From Lachnospiraceae bacterium (GTDB taxonomy: Bacteria; Bacillota; Clostridia; Lachnospirales; Lachnospiraceae), in the NCBI GenBank assembly GCA_910575005.1, contig CAJTCL010000008.1, positions 14,277 through 78,276 on the forward strand: DNA of 64,000 bases, given 5' to 3'. Of this stretch, positions 25,601-35,699 are shown in pieces; within the stretch, counting starts at the first letter, position 1, and each line of letters starts with the position of its first letter. The notes under the pieces are model-generated. The model did no database searches. It saw only the letters and a program-made list of their open reading frames with translations, and was not told where the DNA came from. A program made the translations under genes and the position numbers.

Positions 25601-25982
25601 CATCAAAAACCACACCGACACATTGTTGTTCTCCTGTGTCACTGCGTGTAAATTCCAGTACAATGGTTGTGGAAAAATCCTGATTTCTAAGATACTGGCT
25701 GGTGTTGTTTTCCTCCATATTAACCATACCGCGCAGATACTCAATTAGACTGCGGTCGGAATCATCAGCCGCTGCTTTGTTAAAAAATCCTCTGCCATCT
25801 GTATTAGCATACAACACTACCTGCAGCGCATCAATAATCGTGGATTTTCCACTGCCGGAATGCCCTGTAAAAAAATTGATCTCCTTGTGGAAGGACAGAA
25901 TCTTGCGGTCAATATAATGCCAGTTGTTGAGACACATGCGCGACAATATTTCAAAATGCTCTCTATACTTCTTTTCTTGCAT
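22617..25982 (-). CDS. jetC: JetC/MksB-like SMC ATPase of a Wadjet-type condensin
   Basis: A 1121-residue SMC/SbcC-like ATPase. Walker A GHSGSGKST is at residues 40-48 after INFF. Two long coiled-coil arms (about 270-460 and 650-900) flank a hinge-like central domain (about 480-620, KVSILADLLDIKQERWRNAVEG). The C-terminal head has a signature NSGGEGQNPLYVAL and Walker B RLVVLDEAFSKMD. This is the JetC (MksB) subunit that extrudes DNA loops with JetA and JetB. It overlaps jetB by 20 bases. The complex normally works with JetD, a TOPRIM nuclease that cuts small circular DNA; no jetD follows, because a solitary regulator gene comes next. Confidence 0.92.
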   Translation of the reverse strand: MQEKKYREHFEILSRMCLNNWHYIDRKILSFHKEINFFTGHSGSGKSTIIDALQVVLYANTDGRGFFNKAAADDSDRSLIEYLRGMVNMEENNTSQYLRNQDFSTTIVLEFTRSDTGEQQCVGVVFDVETAANDYSKRYFFWHQGGLFENSYRMEQRVMSAEEIREYLNRKYERGAWFATSRNETFRRKLYDEYLGGLDMEKFPMLFKRAIPFKMNSRIEEFVKEYICMEQDIHIEDMQESVIQYGRMQQKIMDIRKEVDSLKEIQESFAKVQQQKEEVLKYQYFAEKFSFLAKQQKIQELQDKVQFHREDLQQSRQKLAELEQKKQEYNSRKEELIRLISETGYQQAQDQLRNVNELLERLERSKLEWDETAKNLKGWADCEMAANTILWNVKKFSNYSIQEAEMEGLKEALYQLREQISEEKDDLQAQIKEERRALKETERELSELHKGSKVYPRELIEARQYLYQKLSEQNGKAVKVSILADLLDIKQERWRNAVEGYLGKNKLLLVVEPKYAKQATVLYQKMDHRKFFRVSVLDTEKVMERKHHVQEHALAEAVKTKEEYVRSFIDFLLGNVIKCENVEQMRQFPVAVTEDCMLYQGYRLQHINPDNYIKYAYIGAESLKRRMSMLKKKRDQLEKKLQPLWEELESFQQLLSMESLSRDASQYLEWLADIRRIPKQKKEKEHLSARILELQQKDVSRLKLQKEELDKELGEHEAQLLHLSNQIYDRERQIDREEQEHLKLSQEFVDQKRQFDANPQLEQQWAAELQQSDQGAEYLQKRCLNQEQSAQAQQEELFRMLAERRSAYLREHPNRNFGAFEETNHNYDSLLEELQCKDLERFQELAREQAKSALEHFKDDFIYKIRSAIEDAIRRKDELNKVIAKLDFGKDQYQFVFQRNSGEDGKYYDMFMDRDLDINPSQLSNQMENQMDLFRMEHENKYGEQMNELLNIFIPPVDASVEVQEEAKRSMDRYADYRTYLSFDMQQIIRGEDGQPMKLKLSKMLKKNSGGEGQNPLYVALLASFAQTYRISADTRTHHTPTIRLVVLDEAFSKMDAEKVASCISLIRRLGFQVIISATNDKIQNYLENVDKTFVFANPNKKSISIQEFEKREFRRLQVEE

Positions 25983-26577
25983 TCTGTTCCTCCTCTGTAA
26001 AACTCTCCAGTATTTTTCTTGCGTTCTCCCCCATCAGAGCCATATTGATACTAGGATAGATAATCATTCTTGTCTCTGCCTGTGCCTCCTCCACAGAATC
26101 AAGTACCTCCAAGATCTGATAACGTTTTAACAAAGCCAGCGTGCGCCGAAGTTCTGTCGGTGAAGGCCTGTCCTTTAAGATCTGGAAACTGCCCAGCTTA
26201 CTGTTGATTTCCCCCAAGGTCGTATAAATATTGACACTGGTGGAAGCAGACGCCATCTGCTCATCATAAATCAATTTTAAAATTAAAATATAGATGGTAG
26301 ATAGTTTGCTGAGCCGTTCTGCCATCACCTGTTCTCCCGTTATATAAATTACACCGCTTTGAATATTTTCATGAAGCTCAATGCCTGCCACCTGAAAATA
26401 TTCTTTTAAAAAATCTAAATGTTTACTCAGTATACGATACTCCCGATTGAGCACAAATCTTCCTGTGCTTTTCTCATATTTTCGTTCCAGGAAAAATGTC
26501 TGCCGTAATAATCCCTGGATTACTTGTGTCAATTGAAGCTGCTCCCCCTCTGATAAATTTTCAAAATAAGCAATCAT
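25963..26577 (-). CDS. jetB: JetB/MksE-like condensin subunit (DUF4194)
   Basis: A 204-residue winged-helix protein of the DUF4194/MksE class (kleisin-associated subunit of Wadjet/Mks condensins). The pattern EYFQVAGIELHENIQSGVIYITG, then ILILKLIYDEQM, then PSPTELRRTLALLKRYQILEVLD is typical for the tandem winged helices, and the end is acidic. It lies between jetA (40 bases away) and jetC (20-base overlap), which fixes its identity. It would bridge the kleisin JetA and the SMC heads. The hairpin 26612-26638 sits in the gap to jetA. Confidence 0.88.
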   Translation of the reverse strand: MIAYFENLSEGEQLQLTQVIQGLLRQTFFLERKYEKSTGRFVLNREYRILSKHLDFLKEYFQVAGIELHENIQSGVIYITGEQVMAERLSKLSTIYILILKLIYDEQMASASTSVNIYTTLGEINSKLGSFQILKDRPSPTELRRTLALLKRYQILEVLDSVEEAQAETRMIIYPSINMALMGENARKILESFTEEEQNARKEV

Positions 26578-26611
26578 TGGTATTCCTTTCGCTTCAAGAA
26601 CGCTGATAGCT

Positions 26612-26638
26612 TTTATCTCAATCAGAGATTGAGATAAA
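26612..26638. other. Strong hairpin between jetA and jetB
   Basis: TTTATCTCAATC and GATTGAGATAAA form a perfect 12-bp stem with a 3-base loop. It contains the jetA stop codon and the last codons of jetA. No T run follows, so an RNA processing or stability element, or a partial attenuator that sets jetA above jetBC, is more likely than a terminator. Confidence 0.6.
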
Positions 26639-28024
26639 TGTCAGCTTGGGATAACAGTATCTGCCATTGTCTGCGCTCTTGAGCTCCTTTGCCTCTTGAT
26701 TTGGCAGTAGCCGATACTTGCTGTTTTTCTTACCTGCATAATCATAGGCAAGAATCAGCTTTTCAAAATCCTCATCACTCTTAACGGTATCTTCTGTAAT
26801 TTGAATGGTTCCCTGCGCATCCGCATGCAATTCCAAAAATTCTTCCACCTGCTGTCTGCTGTATCTATGATGGATCTGATTGAGCTTTAAAATATCCTCC
26901 TTAGAAAGCTCTTTCTGTTCTGCCTGCGGCTGCAAATTTTCAATAAAATTCTTCTTGGGCGCACGCCTGCGGTACAGGGATTTTTCATTGAGTGTTTGAA
27001 ATCCAGACAGATTGATCTGCTCAGCCATCTTTTTGAGATCTTCTTGGGGCTGCTGTCTTGTGGCAATCTGATTTAATATCTGCACCACCATGCCCTGCAT
27101 ACTGCCCTCCTGATTCAACAGGTAATTGAGACGCACCACAGTAGCCTTGACATATTTCATATGCTCTCGATCCATATTTGCAATCCGCCGCTCAATGTCA
27201 TCAAATCCACGGTCAATGCGCTCTAAAATATCCAAAATTTCCTCAATATCTATATCTTTCTGAGAAGCTGGCTGACCAATCATCCCAGTGTTTCCTTCTC
27301 TCTGGGCAATCCTCTGCATCCAGTCATAATCCTGCTGCATCTGTCGAATCCACTGTTTTATGTCACTCTTATAGATATAAAAATTATCACTGGTCTTTAA
27401 GATATGATATTTTCTATGAATAATCTCCTGCACATAGCCTTCCAGATGATCTTTGAGCAAATCTCCATAAAACTGCTGTTCCAACAAACTATCAAAAAAA
27501 CGATCCATATTGTGAAGCATGTCCTGCAAAGATTTATTCAATCTTCTGGTATTATAGAGTGCTGTCTTTAAAAGACCAAGATTGGCATTGGGATCTTGAC
27601 GCAGAGAAAATAAAATGGCATATATATTTTGTATGTATACCTCTGTATCATCCATTTCCTGGCTGGTAAGTTTTTCAAAAGCTTCAATAAAAACCGCCGC
27701 ATAGTCTGGAATCATAATATTTGTCACCTGTGCATAATAATCCTCTATCTTTTTCAGCCAGCGGCTATTTAACAGCCAGTTAAGAACACGGTTCGCTGGC
27801 GTCTCTAGCAGATCAAGATCCGTTTCATTATCCTCTCTCTGGATCTGAAGCTTCTTCTGGGAAAAATACTCACTCAAGATTCGCACACATGCCTCACGGC
27901 TCAGAAAATAGCTCTGATATTGATATTCTTCATTTATAATTAACAATGCTTCTATATACGTGTCCCGGTTCGGCGACCGGAACAGGCTATAGAAGCTGTC
28001 TGGTATCTCGTATCTATATTCCAT
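26618..28024 (-). CDS. jetA: JetA/MksF-like kleisin subunit of a Wadjet-type condensin
   Basis: A 468-residue, mostly helical protein. I set the start at ATG 28024 (MEYRYEIPDSFYSLFRSPNR), with AAAGGGAAA upstream; this lies inside the last codons of metA (11-base overlap). The N-terminus and helical core (WLKKIEDYYAQVTNIMIPDY, LFSLRQDPNANLGLL, NMDRFFDSLLEQQF) match the JetA family in Firmicutes. JetA is the kleisin that joins the SMC heads and JetB. A C-terminal part with YSRQQVEEFLELHADAQG follows. Assignment rests on gene order plus overall pattern, since kleisins are poorly conserved. Confidence 0.85.
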   Translation of the reverse strand: MEYRYEIPDSFYSLFRSPNRDTYIEALLIINEEYQYQSYFLSREACVRILSEYFSQKKLQIQREDNETDLDLLETPANRVLNWLLNSRWLKKIEDYYAQVTNIMIPDYAAVFIEAFEKLTSQEMDDTEVYIQNIYAILFSLRQDPNANLGLLKTALYNTRRLNKSLQDMLHNMDRFFDSLLEQQFYGDLLKDHLEGYVQEIIHRKYHILKTSDNFYIYKSDIKQWIRQMQQDYDWMQRIAQREGNTGMIGQPASQKDIDIEEILDILERIDRGFDDIERRIANMDREHMKYVKATVVRLNYLLNQEGSMQGMVVQILNQIATRQQPQEDLKKMAEQINLSGFQTLNEKSLYRRRAPKKNFIENLQPQAEQKELSKEDILKLNQIHHRYSRQQVEEFLELHADAQGTIQITEDTVKSDEDFEKLILAYDYAGKKNSKYRLLPNQEAKELKSADNGRYCYPKLTFISISD

Positions 28025-28955
28025 GATTTCCCTTTTTTGGCGGCACAGCCGTGTATTCATACGGTGTTGCCTGATAGACATAATAATTCAACCAATTCGT
28101 ATAGAGTGTGTTGGCATGAGCCCGCCACTGTAAATGGGGACGAATGGTACAATCATCATCCTGATAATAATTCTTTGGTATCTGAATATCCAGCCCTTTT
28201 TCCTTATCCCGCATATATTCAGTATGTAGCGTAACACGGTCATATTCTGGATGTCCCATCACAAAAATTTTCTGCCCGCTGGTATCCATGATCAAAAATA
28301 CCCCCGCCTCTTTCGATTCAGCAAGAATGGTCAACTCTGGTATTTTCTCAATATCTTCTCTGCGCACCTCTGTATGTCTGGAATGGGGCGCCAGAAAATA
28401 ATCATCAAACCCGCGCACAAGCGGAATCTTGCGGTTACTGACTTTATGCTCAAACAGTCCAAACATTTTCTGGCTTAACGGATGTTTGGGAATGCCATAG
28501 TGATAATATAATCCCGCCTGTGCCCCCCAACACAGATGCATGGTGGAAGTGACATTTGTTTTGGTCCATGCACAAATCTCCTGAAATTCTGGCCAATAGT
28601 CCACTTCCTCATACTCCATCTGTTCAACTGGCGCTCCAGTAATGATAAAACCGTCGAATTTGCGCTCTTTGATTTCTGTAAAGGTATGATAAAATTTATT
28701 TAGATGACTGCTGGAGGTATTGCGGGACTCATGGCTGCCTGTTTTCACAAAGGTCACATCCACCTGCAGCGGCGTATTGGACAGTTCCCGCAAAATCTGC
28801 AATTCTGTCTCTTCCTTTAAAGGCATGAGATTCAAGATTCCTACCTCAATGGGGCGGATATCCTGATGCATAGCCCGATTTTCATCCATAGTAAATACAT
28901 TTTCCCGTTCCAGCGTCTCTCTTGCTGGTAATCCGCTCTGAACTTTGATTGGCAT
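28014..28955 (-). CDS. metA: Homoserine O-acetyltransferase, MetA family
   Basis: A 313-residue enzyme of the MetA class (class I glutamine-amidotransferase-like fold) that acylates homoserine in methionine biosynthesis. Cys142 in HLCWGAQAG is the nucleophile; His and Glu in GHPEYDRVTL complete the site. Residue 111 is Glu (TGAPVEQ), whereas succinyl-CoA-specific enzymes such as E. coli MetA have Gly there; Glu111 predicts acetyl-CoA as donor. It lies between ligA (27 bases) and jetA (overlap). No S-adenosylmethionine riboswitch or T-box fits in the 27-base gap, so it is not under the usual methionine control at this position. Confidence 0.95.
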   Translation of the reverse strand: MPIKVQSGLPARETLERENVFTMDENRAMHQDIRPIEVGILNLMPLKEETELQILRELSNTPLQVDVTFVKTGSHESRNTSSSHLNKFYHTFTEIKERKFDGFIITGAPVEQMEYEEVDYWPEFQEICAWTKTNVTSTMHLCWGAQAGLYYHYGIPKHPLSQKMFGLFEHKVSNRKIPLVRGFDDYFLAPHSRHTEVRREDIEKIPELTILAESKEAGVFLIMDTSGQKIFVMGHPEYDRVTLHTEYMRDKEKGLDIQIPKNYYQDDDCTIRPHLQWRAHANTLYTNWLNYYVYQATPYEYTAVPPKKGNHGI

Positions 28956-28982
28956 TTGATCTTCCTTCTTTCTGTGTGATAA

Positions 28983-31747
<2,765 letters not shown>

Positions 31748-31833
31748 CACTTTGCCCCCCTATCAGAATACCAGAGGCATTCTGATCCCAGAACTTTTCT
31801 AAGCTCTGTTTTATTCTTCGTCTATTCTTGTAT

Positions 31834-32265
31834 CTATAAAAATCTCTTTAACCGTTCAATGTTCTCTTCCTCAAAATCCATCAACTCCTCAGCAAGCTCA
31901 TTGGCATAGCTGCCCACATTCTTGTTGTTGTGCTTGACCTTCAAAAGATCGGCAATTCCTCTTGTATTTCCCTGAATCACCATATCTGCCACATGATCTG
32001 TACTGATATTGAGCATCGTATTCGCCTGGATAGCTCCCCACAGCATGGCCTTTTGAAGTCCAGAATCTCTAGGCAGCAGCCCATATTCCCACAAACCAGC
32101 CTCCGCTTTCCGTTCAAAATCCCGAAAACGATTTCGCTGTGATGTCAGCTCATAAGCAAATTCCTGATTGTAAACCTTTCCCATCAATGCATCAATCGCC
32201 TGAACTGCCATAGATGCATTTTTTCTAGTTTCTTTTAGAACATGGATTTCTTCATAATTACGCAT
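31834..32265 (-). CDS. Helical protein of unknown function
   Basis: A 143-residue protein, nearly all helix: MRNYEEIHVLKETRKNASM, AIDALMGKVYNQEFAYELTS, then AMLWGAIQANTMLNISTDHV and ELAEELMDFEEENIERLKRFL. It has the spacing of a four-helix bundle, without obvious ferritin metal ligands, membrane segment or signal peptide. Proteins of this type are common as single-copy hypotheticals in Lachnospiraceae. It starts with ATG 32265 after AGGAGG and is monocistronic. No function is proposed. Confidence 0.75.
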   Translation of the reverse strand: MRNYEEIHVLKETRKNASMAVQAIDALMGKVYNQEFAYELTSQRNRFRDFERKAEAGLWEYGLLPRDSGLQKAMLWGAIQANTMLNISTDHVADMVIQGNTRGIADLLKVKHNNKNVGSYANELAEELMDFEEENIERLKRFL

Positions 32266-32401
32266 AGCTTCCTCCTAATGGTTTTACTATTAGGTTGAAG
32301 CATTTTTCTCATTTTATACCTGCCAAAGTTCCTATAGACAAGTGAAAGTACCAGTCATTTATGATTTGTTGTACTAGATGCGCCACTGTGTATAAAAAGA
32401 A

Positions 32402-32425
32402 GAACTGCCTTATCTAAGGCAATTC
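32402..32425 (-). terminator. Terminator of the SH3-domain lipoprotein gene
   Basis: GAACTGCCTT and AAGGCAATTC pair over 10 bp with a 4-base loop. On the minus strand the stem is followed by TTCTTTTTATA. It lies 30 bases after the lipoprotein stop. Confidence 0.75.
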
Positions 32426-32455
32426 TCCCTTCTTTGCTCATCATGGATAGTTTAC

Positions 32456-33637
32456 TTAATTTTGCAGTAACAAATCAGTTCTGATATATCCGGTCTTACC
32501 ATTCCATTCTACTTTTGTCCAACCTTCTGCGTAACTGAGAACAACCTTAATACTGTCGCCAACTGCTGTAGAACCCATGATTTCCGAGGTAACACTCATA
32601 GATGTACGCACGTTGTAGACATTATTTGCTGTCAACACAGTTCCCTCTGGTACATAGTTGACACCGCCAGATTCTCCCTCATCTGAAGAACTATCCTCAG
32701 AAGCATTATCATCTGTATTTTCTTCTGGTTGTGGTTCTTCTGGTGCCTGTTCAGGCTGATTCTCCTCTGGTGTCTCCTCCTGCTTTGTATTTTCTTCTGG
32801 CTTCTGTTCTTCCTCTTCTGCTTTTGCTACATAAGAATCCTTCCACTTTGTAATCGCCTTTGCAACTTTGGCTACTTTTTTCTTTAATTTGTTATCGTCC
32901 TCAATAATTTTATCATAATTATCCTGGACTTCATCGTTCAAAGTCTGGACGGTATCTCCGCCTTCAAATTCTTTAATCGAATTCAAAATCTTTTTATTCA
33001 TCTTCTGCTCTTTTAACTCACGATTGAAAGAACTATAACGATTATTGATATAAAGTTTTCCCTCTTTATCTGTCTGCACATAAAAGACATTCAAACCTGG
33101 AAGCGCTTCCTTGGCTCCCGAAAATTTCATATCATAAACAACAGCTACCATATAGCTGCCTTTTTTACTCCCATCCTCAACCGTACAGGAGACATTATCA
33201 TAGCTATCTACATTTTCATGCATCATTTTAATGTAATCTTTTTCCATATCAGAGAGATATTTTGTCACTTTAGAAAGCTTGTCCATATCCCCCGCAGCAT
33301 AGGAATTATAATATGTGGAGAATAACTTCTGAATCTTGGCATTTTCAGAATTTGAATCCTCGGTCTGATCTTCTTTATCTTCTTTATCTTCTTTATCTCC
33401 CTTAGTTTCTTTGTCTTCTCCCTCGTCTGTCTGTGCATCTGATTGCTGTCCATCCTGTTCTGTCTGCGGTTTTTTAGATTTGTTATCATCCCCGCCTTTA
33501 CAACCTGCCACTGTAACGGCAAGTGCCATAACAAGTGCAACCGTTAAAAATCCCTTAGACATATATTTCACATTTTTCTTACAAAAACTTACAATTCTAT
33601 CTATACCAGACTCAGATCTTTTATCTAAATTATTCAT
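32456..33637 (-). CDS. Lipoprotein with C-terminal bacterial SH3 domain
   Basis: A 393-residue protein. The start at 33637 has AAAGGAG upstream. A hydrophobic segment (about 27-45) ends in the lipobox VAGC with Cys46. Next comes a charged low-complexity linker (KED and EDKED repeats, about 50-97) encoded by a 9-bp DNA repeat, then a helical/alpha-beta domain (about 100-275, with IQKLFSTYYNSYAAGDMDKL and YMVAVVYDMKF), then a Glu/Pro-rich spacer, and finally an SH3b domain (VYNVRTSMSVTSEIMGSTAVG to GYIRTDLLLQ). It is anchored on the outer face of the membrane, where the SH3b domain may bind peptidoglycan. The unusually long basic N-terminus precedes the signal. The specific role is unknown. Confidence 0.85.
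   Translation of the reverse strand: MNNLDKRSESGIDRIVSFCKKNVKYMSKGFLTVALVMALAVTVAGCKGGDDNKSKKPQTEQDGQQSDAQTDEGEDKETKGDKEDKEDKEDQTEDSNSENAKIQKLFSTYYNSYAAGDMDKLSKVTKYLSDMEKDYIKMMHENVDSYDNVSCTVEDGSKKGSYMVAVVYDMKFSGAKEALPGLNVFYVQTDKEGKLYINNRYSSFNRELKEQKMNKKILNSIKEFEGGDTVQTLNDEVQDNYDKIIEDDNKLKKKVAKVAKAITKWKDSYVAKAEEEEQKPEENTKQEETPEENQPEQAPEEPQPEENTDDNASEDSSSDEGESGGVNYVPEGTVLTANNVYNVRTSMSVTSEIMGSTAVGDSIKVVLSYAEGWTKVEWNGKTGYIRTDLLLQN
33368..33398. repeat. 9-bp tandem repeat in the lipoprotein gene
   Basis: ATCTTCTTT is repeated three times in direct succession followed by ATCT. It encodes the KED linker in frame, so copy number changes would lengthen or shorten the linker without a frameshift. Confidence 0.85.
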
Positions 33638-33806
33638 ATATTCTCCTTTATATAATTCAAGCAGTGTTTCTCCAAATTAAAAAAACACTTATCTATGTTA
33701 AAAACTCTTCCATATTGTTACTACGACACAAATTTGTCTTATGATTCATATGATATAAAATCCCCCACCGCATACTGCGAGAAGGAGATAAGATTACAGG
33801 TTCCAA

Positions 33807-33878
33807 TGCACCCAGAGGGAATCGAACCCCCAGCCCCAGAACCGGAATCTGGTATTTTATCCGTTAAACTATGGGTGC
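33807..33878 (-). tRNA. tRNA-Arg (anticodon CCG)
   Basis: The minus strand folds as a cloverleaf: acceptor GCACCCA with TGGGTGC, anticodon stem CCAGA with TCTGG around TTCCGGT (anticodon CCG), and T arm GGGGG-TTCGATT-CCCTC with one G-T pair. The discriminator is A and CCA is not encoded. It reads CGG codons. Confidence 0.95.
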
Positions 33879-34072
33879 CTTTTGCTTATTTTTTCGAGCT
33901 AAATCATTGTACCATACTTTATTTTAAAAAGCAAAAGAATTTTTTATTTTTTGCATTTTATTTACAATTTAACCTTTTCATGCAGTTTTTTTGTTTATCT
34001 TGTCGGAAAATATTGCTAGTTTTATTGCTTAAAATTCAAGAACGCCAAGTCATTCTTGCGATGGGAGTCTCT

Positions 34073-34582
34073 CTATTTGATATACTTACTAATTTCCTCA
34101 GCAATGTCCTCTGGCAGACGCCTGTCTGTGGCAATCACAATTTCTCCAGCTTCTTCATAGTAGGGAAATCTCTGCCCTAAAAGCTCTTGAATATAATCGA
34201 CACTCATATTTTCATTTAAAATAGGACGGCCATTATCATTCTGCACTCTGGAAAAAATAGTCTCTGGCTCCGCAGTCAGAAGTACTACGGTTCCATTTTG
34301 GCGCATCAAAATTACATTTTCCTTGCGCAAAGCCATTCCTCCTCCACAGGAAATAATTTTATCCTTCTCTTTGCACAATTCTTGTAACAATTCTGTCTCC
34401 ATATCCCGAAATCTTTGTTCTCCTTGTGCGGCAAATATTTCTGCAATACTCTGATGATAACGCTCAACAATCTGCGCATCTGTATCTATCTCTTCATATC
34501 CCAACTTATTGGCAAGACATCTAGACACTGTACTCTTGCCAGTCCCCATAAATCCAATTAAATATATATTTGGTTTTGTCAT
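34073..34582 (-). CDS. aroK: Shikimate kinase
   Basis: A 169-residue kinase from ATG 34582 (MTKPNIYLIGFMGTGKSTV); the start overlaps the aroD stop by four bases (ATGA), with GGAGAG upstream. The P-loop GFMGTGKS is at residues 10-17. Shikimate-binding residues follow in EIDTDAQI, RFRDMETELL and CGGGMALR. It phosphorylates shikimate at O3 with ATP. It forms a two-gene minus-strand unit with aroD, opposite the divergent aroE-aroF unit. Confidence 0.95.
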   Translation of the reverse strand: MTKPNIYLIGFMGTGKSTVSRCLANKLGYEEIDTDAQIVERYHQSIAEIFAAQGEQRFRDMETELLQELCKEKDKIISCGGGMALRKENVILMRQNGTVVLLTAEPETIFSRVQNDNGRPILNENMSVDYIQELLGQRFPYYEEAGEIVIATDRRLPEDIAEEISKYIK

Positions 34583-35340
34583 CTCTGTATACTCTCCGAA
34601 ATTTTTTCTAATATTTCTGTCATATTCTGAAGTGGAAGCTGCCCAGGCGCTGATATTTTCCCAAGACTTGCAAAAGTCATACAAGAACCAAATATCTGTC
34701 CACTAATTCGAGACACAGTTCCCAATCCTCCCATCGCCATTGTGACCAGCGGATAATCTGGATAGTCCTCTTTGGTCTGTACGGTTGCTTCCAATAATCG
34801 CAGCACATCCATTGCATTTTGAGGCATCACCGCAAGCTTGCCGATATCTGCACCAGCTTCTTGTATCTGTAACAATTCCTGCCGCATCTGCACTGTTTCT
34901 GGTGTATGAGAAAAATAATGTTGAGAACCAATAATTTTCTGCCCTGCTTGATGCAACTTTTCAATCACAGCAGAGGCATTGGCACACTCCATTACCTCCA
35001 GATCCAGCAAATCTACATAACCGCTCTTCGCAACATTCTGCATCAATTGTATGTATTCTGCCTGTGATAACTGCTGTTCCCCACCCTGAGATTTGCTGCG
35101 AAAAGTACAGAGCAAAACCGTCTCCTGACAGATTTTTGCCAGTTCAGATAATATCTGCTCTGTCTTGCCCCACTGCTCAATCTGTGCAAACCAGTCCATA
35201 CGCCATTCCAGTACTTCTGCCCCCTGCTTTACAGCCTGCACTGCCACTTGACAAATCTGATCTTTTTCAATCTCCACTATGGGTACACAGATCAATGGTC
35301 TTCCTTTCCCAATTGTATATTGCTTTATTTTCTGTGCCAT
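34579..35340 (-). CDS. aroD: 3-dehydroquinate dehydratase, type I
   Basis: A 253-residue TIM-barrel enzyme from ATG 35340 (MAQKIKQYTIGKGRPLICVP), with GGAAGAT upstream; a TTG three codons earlier is less likely. Glu45 and Arg47 (LEWRMDWF) bind substrate, His141 (GSQHYFSHTP) is the general base and Lys168 (DIGKLAVMP) forms the Schiff base. It converts 3-dehydroquinate to 3-dehydroshikimate by syn elimination. It is coupled to aroK by an ATGA overlap. Confidence 0.96.
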   Translation of the reverse strand: MAQKIKQYTIGKGRPLICVPIVEIEKDQICQVAVQAVKQGAEVLEWRMDWFAQIEQWGKTEQILSELAKICQETVLLCTFRSKSQGGEQQLSQAEYIQLMQNVAKSGYVDLLDLEVMECANASAVIEKLHQAGQKIIGSQHYFSHTPETVQMRQELLQIQEAGADIGKLAVMPQNAMDVLRLLEATVQTKEDYPDYPLVTMAMGGLGTVSRISGQIFGSCMTFASLGKISAPGQLPLQNMTEILEKISESIQR

Positions 35341-35450
35341 ATCTTCCAATCCACTTCTTTCCCTATAATTACTATTACTTTCTATAAAATTAAATTTGGT
35401 TTTATTTTTTAATCACCGACTGTCTGTTGTGTTCCTACTGTTCCTCGCTT

Positions 35451-35478
35451 ATTATACCAAAAACACCCTGGAATGCAA
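35451..35478 (-). promoter_or_regulatory. Promoter of aroD-aroK
   Basis: On the minus strand TTGCAT (35473-35478), 16-bp spacer, TATAAT (35451-35456) with an extended -10 TGG. It is about 100 bases from the aroD start. Confidence 0.6.
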
Positions 35479-35519
35479 AGCTTTTTTCCATGTAATTTGT
35501 ATACCATATTCCTCTGTCA

Positions 35520-35560
35520 TATGAAGTGATGGGAGATTTTGGTACTAGAAATATAAATCT
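35520..35560. other. Gap between divergent aro units, with a possible decayed repeat
   Basis: The 359-bp gap 35341-35699 holds the two aro promoters. Between them, ATGGGAGATTTTGGTAC (around 35530) and a nearby ATATTCC resemble the interior of the repeat at 41893-42058. The match is short and no terminal inverted repeats remain. Confidence 0.25.
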
Positions 35561-35590
35561 AAAATGGAGATTGTCAAAACTAACATTTGA

Positions 35591-35619
35591 TTGACATATT
35601 TTTTAATATCCATTAAGAT
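35591..35619 (+). promoter_or_regulatory. Promoter of aroE-aroF
   Basis: TTGACA (35591-35596), 17-bp spacer, TAAGAT (35614-35619), followed by a leader of about 75 bases to the ATG at 35700. Confidence 0.7.
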
Positions 35620-35699
35620 AATTTCTGAACAATTTTTCCAAAACAAACCGAGAGGCATCCATACTCACGATTTCCTCTTACAGAAAGGTGGATTTATAT

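Noticed and set aside
33368-33398. Tandem repeat considered as part of a CRISPR array
   Set aside because: The unit is only 9 bp, has no spacers and is an in-frame coding repeat. No CRISPR array was seen anywhere in the window.
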